DNA of 14,201 nucleotides. It comes from Thiobacter sp964445085. Lineage in GTDB: Bacteria > Pseudomonadota > Gammaproteobacteria > Burkholderiales > Thiobacteraceae. Of this stretch, positions 7,267-12,926 are shown in pieces. The position numbers and the translations under genes were made by a program. The notes under the pieces were generated by a model. It was not told where the DNA came from, ran no database searches, and was given only the letters and a program-made list of their open reading frames with translations. Location: contig CAYUJV010000075.1 in assembly GCA_964445085.1 (NCBI GenBank), positions 1-14,201 on the forward strand. The letters are read 5' to 3'. Positions within the stretch are counted from its first letter, which is position 1; the number at the start of each line of letters is the position of its first letter.

Positions 7267-7599
7267 CTATTTCTTGCCGTTCTGCGACATCAGGTAGTCG
7301 ACCACCGTGTCCACTTCATTGTCCGGCAGCGGGGCGCCGAACACCTTCTTCATCTTCATCACTTCCGCGTGCCACTGGTCCCGGGTCAGCGGCGGCTGCA
7401 TGTAGATGTAGTCGACGGAGTGGCAGATCATGCAATTGTTGGCGGCCGTTTCCATGCCGGGCCCCGGCTTGAAGCGTGCGTTTTCCGGCGGCAGGGTGAT
7501 CTTGACCTCGCTCGACGCGGGGGCGGCCAGGAGCGCGGGGCTGGCCCCGACGGCGAGCAGGCCGACGAGGACAAGGGCGGGTCGCAGTATTGTTCTCAT
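7267..7599 (-). CDS. sorB: Sulfite dehydrogenase cytochrome c subunit
   Basis: A 110-residue periplasmic monoheme cytochrome c. It has a Sec signal peptide (MRTILRP basic end, hydrophobic core to about residue 24, cleavage likely after an Ala near 26-28). The haem motif is CMICH at 56-60. The distal Met is probably Met81 or Met83 in the EVMKMKKVFGAP stretch; Met67 is less likely. It resembles SorB of Starkeya novella, which takes electrons from SorA and hands them to the respiratory chain. Paired directly after sorA (14-nt gap), with a strong GGAGGGAG ribosome site formed right after the sorA stop. The ATG at 7599 gives the signal peptide. Alternative: a generic small cytochrome c, but pairing with SorA makes SorB the best reading. 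Confidence 0.9.
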   Translation of the reverse strand: MRTILRPALVLVGLLAVGASPALLAAPASSEVKITLPPENARFKPGPGMETAANNCMICHSVDYIYMQPPLTRDQWHAEVMKMKKVFGAPLPDNEVDTVVDYLMSQNGKK

Positions 7600-7613
7600 G
7601 GTGTTCTCCCTCC

Positions 7614-8870
7614 TCAGACTGCGGTGACGCGCACGGTCTCGACGACGTTGCGCATGTAGCCGGCGGGATTCCAGCGCGGCGTGAAGCGCTGCGACTCCCC
7701 GTTGTTGTTGATGGCCAGGCAGGAAAGCTCGTAGCGCCGGCCGGCCTTGGGCGTGAACGCGGCGCGCCATTCGCGGAAGCTGTACTTGCCGTGGTCCTGC
7801 CCCAGGCGGGTCTCGGACCAGGTCTTGCCGCCGTCGGTGGAGAGCAGCACGCGGGCGATGCCGTAGCCGCCGTCGAAGGCGATGCCCTTGATTTCGTGGC
7901 TGTGTCCGCCCTTGACCTTGGAGCCATCCGCCAGGTTGGTGATGAACGAGCGCACGTCCATGCGGTTGATGGGCACCATCTTCACGCCCTTCTGGTCCGG
8001 CTCCATGCACGCGCAGGGGTTGTCCGGGATGCGGTAGGCCGGCTTCATCCAGAAGTTCTCGTCCACCTTGCCGATCACTTCCACGCTGTTCAGCATCTTG
8101 GTCCAGTACGTGGCATACCAGCCCGGCACCACCAGGCGCACCGGATAGCCGTTGAGCAGGGGCAGGGGCTCGCCGTTCATGCTGTAGGCCACGATCACGT
8201 CCTCGCCGAGGGCGACGTCCATGTCCAGTGCCTTGATGAAATCGGGCGTCGCCGGCAGCACCGGCCCCTCGGCGCCATTGGTCCGTACCTGCACGGCACC
8301 AGCCTCGATGCCGGCCTTGTTCAGGATGTCACGCAGGCGCACGCCTTTCCACAGCGCATTGCCCATGGCGCCGTTGTACCACTCGCCACCCGCGACGCGC
8401 GGGTTGAACAGCCCGCGGCTGTTGCCGGAGCACTGGCAGACGGCAGCGATCTCGACCTGCTCGAAATTGTTCTTCAGATCGTCCACGCTCAGGCTCAGCG
8501 GCTGCTTGACCAGACCATGCACGTTGATGCGGAAGGTCGCCGCATCCACATCGGTGGGCACGCCGGCCAGGTGCCAGCGCACGAAGAAGGCATCGTTGGG
8601 AGTGAACACGCCCTCGTTGAAAACCGACATCGGCGTTTCCAGCTGCACCGGACGTGCCGTCATCAGGATCAACTCGCGCTTTTGCGGATAGGTCGCCAAC
8701 TCCCGGCGGCCGTTGACCATCGGCAGGTCGATGGTCTTTTCGGCCGCGGCGCTCAATGCGCTGCGTCCAAAAAGTGCGAGGCCGCCGAGGGCGGCCCCAC
8801 CGCTGATGAACTTCCGGCGTGATGCGTTCAACGCCAGCTTCGCTTTCTTTATTTCATTGTCGTTGTCCAC
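7614..8870 (-). CDS. sorA: Sulfite dehydrogenase molybdopterin subunit (SorA type)
   Basis: This periplasmic molybdenum enzyme oxidises sulfite to sulfate; 418 residues. A Tat signal is visible: SRRKFI at 17-22, then the hydrophobic GGAALGGLALFG and an Ala-rich cleavage region near 38-43. The sulfite oxidase molybdopterin domain follows, with active-site Arg98 and His100 (FFVRWH) and the molybdenum-ligand cysteine in CQCSGNSRG, probably Cys147. The dimerisation domain runs from about 290 (GGHSHEIKGIAFDGGYGIARV, STDGGKTWSE) to the end. It carries no haem domain of its own, consistent with partner sorB. The GTG at 8870 is preferred: GGAGAA lies about 7 nt upstream and it leaves a short n-region before the Tat motif. 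A longer in-frame extension to 8963 adds 31 residues unlike a Tat leader. Likely start is fairly sure; family is sure. Confidence 0.93.
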   Translation of the reverse strand: MDNDNEIKKAKLALNASRRKFISGGAALGGLALFGRSALSAAAEKTIDLPMVNGRRELATYPQKRELILMTARPVQLETPMSVFNEGVFTPNDAFFVRWHLAGVPTDVDAATFRINVHGLVKQPLSLSVDDLKNNFEQVEIAAVCQCSGNSRGLFNPRVAGGEWYNGAMGNALWKGVRLRDILNKAGIEAGAVQVRTNGAEGPVLPATPDFIKALDMDVALGEDVIVAYSMNGEPLPLLNGYPVRLVVPGWYATYWTKMLNSVEVIGKVDENFWMKPAYRIPDNPCACMEPDQKGVKMVPINRMDVRSFITNLADGSKVKGGHSHEIKGIAFDGGYGIARVLLSTDGGKTWSETRLGQDHGKYSFREWRAAFTPKAGRRYELSCLAINNNGESQRFTPRWNPAGYMRNVVETVRVTAV

Positions 8871-8961
8871 TTCTGTTCTCCGTTGGCTTGTTGTTGAGAC
8901 GAAGTTTGTTTGGGAATCGCCGCAGCAGAATTTATGGGCGGCGTGCCGATCGCACGGAATC

Positions 8962-8990
8962 AAATTAGTTTATCGGCGCAGAAATGCCAA
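8962..8990 (-). promoter_or_regulatory. Candidate sorAB promoter
   Basis: On the minus strand TTGGCA (8990-8985, 5 of 6 to the -35 consensus) is followed after 17 bp by TAATTT (8967-8962, a weak -10). Transcription would start near 8955, leaving a leader of about 85 nt before the GTG at 8870. An overlapping alternative -10, TAAACT, pairs with an upstream TTGGGC. Assigned by eye only. Confidence 0.35.
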
Positions 8991-9011
8991 GCCCAATTCG
9001 CACCAAAAACG

Positions 9012-9040
9012 AAAAAAACGCCGCGAATGGCGCGATTTTT
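9012..9040. terminator. Weak A/T-flanked hairpin
   Basis: A short stem CGCG (9022-9025 / 9031-9034) with loop AATGG has seven A on its left and five T on its right, so a T-run follows the hairpin on both strands. An alternative CGCC/GGCG pairing shifts it by three bases. It could end transcription from the exonuclease gene before sorAB. The stem is short, so confidence is low. Confidence 0.3.
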
Positions 9041-9052
9041 ACGTAACGCTCA

Positions 9053-9078
9053 CGCATGCTTGACGCATGCTTGACGCA
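9053..9078. repeat. 11-bp tandem direct repeat upstream of sorA
   Basis: CGCATGCTTGA occurs twice head-to-tail (9053-9063 and 9064-9074), followed by the first four bases of a third copy. Each unit contains the palindrome GCATGC. The period is about one helical turn, so a regulator could bind both copies on one face. The perfect palindrome TTACGTAA at 9039-9046 lies just beyond. The block is some 65 bp upstream of the sorAB promoter candidate. Confidence 0.6.
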
Positions 9079-9095
9079 CCGGCGCCGCGCGCCGG
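9079..9095. terminator. GC hairpin downstream of the exonuclease gene
   Basis: A 7-bp perfect stem CCGGCGC / GCGCCGG with a 3-nt loop CGC lies 53 nt past the minus-strand stop at 9149. No T-run follows directly. It may end or protect the mrfAB transcript, or belong to the regulatory block ahead of sorAB. Confidence 0.3.
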
Positions 9096-9148
9096 ATTCT
9101 GGGGGCGGCGGGTTGCGAAGCGGGGAGGGGAAGGGTGACCGTCGGCGC

Positions 9149-10327
9149 TCAGGCCTTGGTCGCGAGACGGGCAAGCCGGCTTTGGGTTTCGGCGCAGGGA
9201 CGCAGCCGGGCGAGACGTTGCGCGTAGGCCAGTGCCGTCAGCGGCGCTTTCGCAACGTGCTCGTGATACTTGGCCAGGCGCTCGATGGCTTCGATGCAGT
9301 TGCCTTCCGCCAGCCGGTTCCAGATCTCCACCGCCGCATCCCATTCGCCGCGACGCCGGTGCAGGGCGGCCAGTTCCAGCAGTCCGCCGACGCTCAGCGC
9401 CTCGCGCCGATTTGTGAGATGCGCGTGGGCCTGCGCCTCCTCCCCCTTGCGCCGGAAGTTGCGCGCAATGCCAAGCACGTCGGCATCCGGGTGGTCGGGC
9501 CGGGCGAACAGCGTCGCCATGCGCGCGGCCAGCGTCGTGAGCGACACCAGGTCCCAGCGATTGTGTTCGAGAATGCCCGGCACCTGCCGGAAGTGGCCGG
9601 CGCGCACGAAGTCGAACCAGACCTGCGGTACCAGATGGCCGGGCAGGTCGTCCTGGCGCTGGAAATTGAGCAGGCGCCGTTCGGCCGTCTGCAGCCGGCA
9701 GTCGGGCCAGCTGTTGGCGAAGGCGGTGCGCGTCGGATACAGCAGGTCGAGATGGCCGAGCCCGGTGAAGGGATCGGCGCGCCGCGCCAGGCGATAGCGG
9801 CTCACCAGCAGCGGCAGGTCGAAGGTCTTGCCGTTGAAGCTGACCAGATGCGCGGCCTCGCGGTACCAGGGCAGGGCCTCGTGGAGCAGCGCCTGCTCGC
9901 CCTTGAAGCCGGTGAGGAAGAACTGGCGCACGCGCAGGCTGTCGCCCTCGATGCGCGACAGGCCGAGCAGGAAGGGCAGGGTGCCGGTGCCGCCGGCCAG
10001 GCCCGTGGTTTCGGTGTCGAGAAACAGCAGCGCGTGGGGCTTCGCTTCGCAGCCGTCCAGGAGGTGCAGCGGCGCGTCCAGCACCTCGTCCAGGGCGGTG
10101 TCGCCGTGGACGAAGTCGAGCGGGAACACGCGGTCGATCAGGACCAGGCCGCTGCTGATGACTTCGCCGCCGAGGGCTTGCGCCACTTCCTGCTCGCTCA
10201 TGCGTGCAGCGGCGCGTCCTTGCCGCGCCATGCGCTCGGCGACGCTGGGCCGGGGTGGCTCGATGGCCGAGGCAGGCTGCAGGCCGCGCTGTCCCTGCAG
10301 TTTTTGCAGACGGTCACGCAGGCTCAT
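9149..10327 (-). CDS. mrfB: RNase H-like DEDDh exonuclease (MrfB/YprB type)
   Basis: A 392-residue nuclease of the RNase H-like exonuclease group found in Bacillus YprB/MrfB. The catalytic pattern is complete: Asp104 and Glu106 (FLDTETTG), Asp170 (FNGKTFDLPLL), and His255 with Asp259 (HNRWDLVSL), which makes it a DEDDh enzyme. The C-terminal third (about 284-385) is made of short helices of TPR type, including GLLELAALHRRRGEWDAAVEIWNRLA (315-340, pattern given in part by position). The N-terminal 95 residues are variable. Its ATG at 10327 lies inside the helicase gene, overlapping by 14 nt, so translation is coupled. A GTG at 10333 is possible but adds only two residues. In Bacillus the pair repairs mitomycin C damage independently of UvrABC; the same role here is inferred. 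No signal peptide: it acts in the cytoplasm on DNA. Confidence 0.88.
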   Translation of the reverse strand: MSLRDRLQKLQGQRGLQPASAIEPPRPSVAERMARQGRAAARMSEQEVAQALGGEVISSGLVLIDRVFPLDFVHGDTALDEVLDAPLHLLDGCEAKPHALLFLDTETTGLAGGTGTLPFLLGLSRIEGDSLRVRQFFLTGFKGEQALLHEALPWYREAAHLVSFNGKTFDLPLLVSRYRLARRADPFTGLGHLDLLYPTRTAFANSWPDCRLQTAERRLLNFQRQDDLPGHLVPQVWFDFVRAGHFRQVPGILEHNRWDLVSLTTLAARMATLFARPDHPDADVLGIARNFRRKGEEAQAHAHLTNRREALSVGGLLELAALHRRRGEWDAAVEIWNRLAEGNCIEAIERLAKYHEHVAKAPLTALAYAQRLARLRPCAETQSRLARLATKA

Positions 10328-12740
10328 GATCACCGCGTTCGCTGAACAGCTCGAGCACCCGCAGCGCCGCGCCCTTGGGCGAGAACCCGCGCTGCTCGTC
10401 CGAGGCGAGGATGGGACCGATGCACGCCGGGCAGCCGTGGGCGCATTCGCAGGCGCCGACCAGCGCGTGCGCGCGTGTCACCACTTCGCGCCGCAGGTCG
10501 AACAGCGGCGCCGACAATCCAATGCCGCCCGGGTAGTTGTCGTAGAGGAAGACCGTGGGACGGAATTCGCGCGACACCTGATCCAGGTCCACATCCTCGC
10601 CGTCGAAGGCCTTGGGCGAGCCGCGGCCGTCGGCGCCCACGGTCGCGAACCAGGTGCTGCCGGAGTCGCCCACCGCACGCCCCAGATCCTGGCGCTCGGA
10701 CATGGTGAGCAGCGCCGCCACGTAGTGCATGGCGTAGGCGGCGCCGAGGAAGCCGTCCAGCGCCTGCCAGCGGCTCGGAAACGCCTGGTCCAGGGTCTTC
10801 GGCTCGATTTGCCACCACACCGCCGTGGTGTGCATTTCCTGGTCGGGCAGGTTGATGTTGCCGTAGCCGACGTTCTCGTGGGTGTAGTAGCGGATTTTCT
10901 TGTAGCCGGCGATGCGGCGCACGAGATGGACTTCACCCCGAGTTGCCCGGTCCGCCTGCTCGAAGTCTTCCAGCACCTTCAGCTTCGTGTAATCGATGGA
11001 GTCGGTGTAGTAGTCGACCTTCGTTTTCGTGACGAAGGCCTTGCGCCCTTCCCAGTCCAGGCGTTCCACCTGGTAGGGCGCCGCCTGCACCATGTAGATC
11101 GCGCCTTCGTAGATCGTCATCGGCGCGGAGGAGAAATCCACCTCGGCGATGATGTCCTGCCTACCGTCGGTGGTGTCGACCACGACGAAATTGCCCTCCG
11201 CCACCGAGCGCAGGGAGACGCTGTTGGCCGGATAACTGTCGGCCATCCAGTGCCATTGGTCGCCTTCCTTGTGCAGCACTCCCTGTTCCTCCAGATAGGC
11301 GAGCAGGTCGTCCAGTTTCTCCTTGCCGAAGCGCTCGCCCATGACGAAGGGCAGTTCGAAGGCGGCGCAGCGCACGTGGTCCATCAGGATGAGCAGCTGG
11401 TCCGGGTCGATGCGCGCGTGCTCGGGCGAGCTGTCCATGAAGAATTCCGGATTGCGCACGATGTACTGGTCGAGCGGCTCGCTGGTCGCCACCAGCACCC
11501 CCAGCGCGGTACGGTTTCTGCGCCCGGCGCGGCCCAGGCGCTGCCAGGTGGCGGCGATGGTGCCGGGGTAGCCGTTGAGCAGGCAGACGTCGAGCGCGCC
11601 GATGTCCACGCCGAGCTCCAATGCGGACGTCGCGATCACGCAGTCGATCTTGCCCGCGCGCAGGGCCTTTTCCGCCGCGCGCCGCTCGGTGGGCAGGTAG
11701 CCGCCGCGGTAGGCGGTGACGCGCGCCGGCTTGCGCGGGTCGTGGTCGAACACGTCCTTCATGTACTTGGTCAGCACTTCCACCATCAGCCGCGTGTTGG
11801 AAAAAATGATGGTCTTGAGGCCGGCCTTGACCGAGAAGCGCGCGATGCGCGTCGTCTGGGAGCGGCTTGATGCGCGAATGCCCAGGTCCGGGTTGATCAC
11901 CGGCGGGTTCCACAGCAGGAGATGTTTCTGCCCGGCGGGGGCGCCGCTCTCGGTGACGGCGGCCACCGGCGCGCCGAGCAGCTGCTCCGCCAGCTCCGCC
12001 GGATTGGCGATGGTGGCGGAGGACAGGATGAACACCGGCTCGCTGCCATAGAAGCGGCACACCCTTTGCAGGCGGCGAATCACATTGGCCACGTGGGAGC
12101 CGAACACGCCGCGGTAGATGTGCATCTCGTCGATCACCACGTACTGGAGGTTCTCGAAGAACTGCGCCCATTTCGTATGGTGCGGCAGGATGCCCTGGTG
12201 CAGCATGTCCGGGTTGGACACGACGATGTCGCCGTGGGTGCGCACGGCCTTGCGCGCATCGCCGGGCGTGTCGCCGTCGAAGGTGTAGGCGCGCACGCCA
12301 AGCTCGCCCGCCTGGTTCAGCTCCAGGATTTCCGCCACCTGATCCTGGGACAGCGCCTTGGTCGGGAACAGGTACAGCGCCTTGGCCTTGTGCGTGATGG
12401 CGGCGTTCAGCACCGGCAGGTTGTAGCACAGGGTCTTGCCGGAGGCGGTGGGGGTCACCACCACGGTGTGGCGGCCGGCAGCGATGTGGTCCCAGGCTTC
12501 GCGCTGGTGGCTGTAGAGCTGCTGGATGCCGCGCGCGATCAGCGCGGCCTTGAGGCGGGGATCGAGCTCCGGCGGAAAGTCGGCATGGCGGGCGGGGCGC
12601 GGCGGCACGACCAGCTCGCCGGTGATGCGCCCCTTGTACTTGCGTTTGAGCCGGCCGATGAGCCGGTCGATCGGTGGACTCTCCAGGTCCTCGCCGAGGT
12701 CGTCGGCATCGGGATCGAATGCGCGTTGGGGCTGGTTCAT
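10314..12740 (-). CDS. mrfA: DEAD/DEAH-box helicase with C-terminal four-Cys domain (MrfA/YprA type)
   Basis: An 808-residue superfamily 2 helicase. Walker A TPTASGKT is at 96-103, motif II DEMH at 204-207, motif III SAT at 241-243, and motif VI QRLGRAGRRN at 400-409. The second RecA-like domain (about 295-420) contains TSALELGVDIG. The C-terminal half is the DUF1998-type region, ending with CECAHGCPAC (Cys764, 766, 770, 773), a presumed zinc site seen in Bacillus MrfA. That helicase works with MrfB on mitomycin C lesions. Length is near the Bacillus protein. The four-Cys end argues against Lhr, RecQ or UvrD types. The ATG at 12740 has GGAG 7 nt upstream. It is first in an operon with the exonuclease and has its own promoter candidate with an internal palindrome. 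Family is sure; the repair role is inferred from the pairing. Confidence 0.9.
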   Translation of the reverse strand: MNQPQRAFDPDADDLGEDLESPPIDRLIGRLKRKYKGRITGELVVPPRPARHADFPPELDPRLKAALIARGIQQLYSHQREAWDHIAAGRHTVVVTPTASGKTLCYNLPVLNAAITHKAKALYLFPTKALSQDQVAEILELNQAGELGVRAYTFDGDTPGDARKAVRTHGDIVVSNPDMLHQGILPHHTKWAQFFENLQYVVIDEMHIYRGVFGSHVANVIRRLQRVCRFYGSEPVFILSSATIANPAELAEQLLGAPVAAVTESGAPAGQKHLLLWNPPVINPDLGIRASSRSQTTRIARFSVKAGLKTIIFSNTRLMVEVLTKYMKDVFDHDPRKPARVTAYRGGYLPTERRAAEKALRAGKIDCVIATSALELGVDIGALDVCLLNGYPGTIAATWQRLGRAGRRNRTALGVLVATSEPLDQYIVRNPEFFMDSSPEHARIDPDQLLILMDHVRCAAFELPFVMGERFGKEKLDDLLAYLEEQGVLHKEGDQWHWMADSYPANSVSLRSVAEGNFVVVDTTDGRQDIIAEVDFSSAPMTIYEGAIYMVQAAPYQVERLDWEGRKAFVTKTKVDYYTDSIDYTKLKVLEDFEQADRATRGEVHLVRRIAGYKKIRYYTHENVGYGNINLPDQEMHTTAVWWQIEPKTLDQAFPSRWQALDGFLGAAYAMHYVAALLTMSERQDLGRAVGDSGSTWFATVGADGRGSPKAFDGEDVDLDQVSREFRPTVFLYDNYPGGIGLSAPLFDLRREVVTRAHALVGACECAHGCPACIGPILASDEQRGFSPKGAALRVLELFSERGDHEPA

Positions 12741-12767
12741 GACTGCTCTCCATCAAACCTGGGAAGC

Positions 12768-12798
12768 AGTATATCGAACGATCGTTCTGGGTGGAAGT
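12768..12798 (-). promoter_or_regulatory. Candidate mrfAB promoter with internal palindromic operator
   Basis: On the minus strand TATACT (12773-12768) is a 5-of-6 -10 box; a poor -35 lies 17-18 bp upstream. Between them is the perfect 12-bp palindrome GAACGATCGTTC (12776-12787), ending 2 bp from the -10. The implied start near 12761 leaves a 20-nt leader holding the GGAG ribosome site. A repressor bound here would block RNA polymerase. GAAC-N4-GTTC is the core of the Gram-positive LexA box and also resembles TetR-family operators. Confidence 0.5.
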
Positions 12799-12801
12799 TC
12801 C

Positions 12802-12926
12802 AGGGCGCCTCTGCAAAAGGTGGCGAGCAAGCCCGGCTGGCCGCCGAGAAGCGCACCCGTACGAGGAGTACGGCGAGCATCGCAGGCGGCCAGACGGGCG
12901 GCGCAGTACTTTTGCAGAGGCTCCCT
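12802..12926. mobile_element. 125-bp MITE-like inverted-repeat element
   Basis: Terminal inverted repeats of 18 bp (12802-12819 and 12909-12926) match except at one position; the shared core is GCCTCTGCAAAAG. Inside, CTGGCCGCC (12837-12845) pairs with GGCGGCCAG (12885-12893), extendable to 14 bp with one mismatch. A central hairpin CCGTAC-GAGGA-GTACGG lies at 12857-12873. The whole piece can thus fold into one long hairpin. It has no coding capacity. The end sequence recalls IS5-group elements such as neisserial IS1106 (ends with CCTTTGCAAAA), so it is probably a non-autonomous derivative. No target duplication is evident. Confidence 0.7.

Noticed and set aside
8871..8963. 31-codon N-terminal extension of sorA
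   Set aside because: It lacks a ribosome site, is unlike a Tat leader and runs over the proposed promoter -10; the GTG at 8870 has a good GGAGAA site.
8975..8995. Sigma-54-like sequence (TTGGCATTTCTGC on the minus strand) upstream of sorA
   Set aside because: The -24 half is fair but the -12 position reads CGCC, not TTGC, at the required spacing.
9828..11870. Long plus-strand open frame (680 codons) opposite the helicase-exonuclease operon
   Set aside because: Compositionally biased antisense shadow with no recognisable domain, across the genuine motifs of both repair genes.
10314..12740. Lhr or RecQ assignment for the helicase
   Set aside because: The four-cysteine C-terminus and the adjacent DEDDh exonuclease fit the YprA/MrfA group; no RecQ-type HRDC or Lhr core region is seen.
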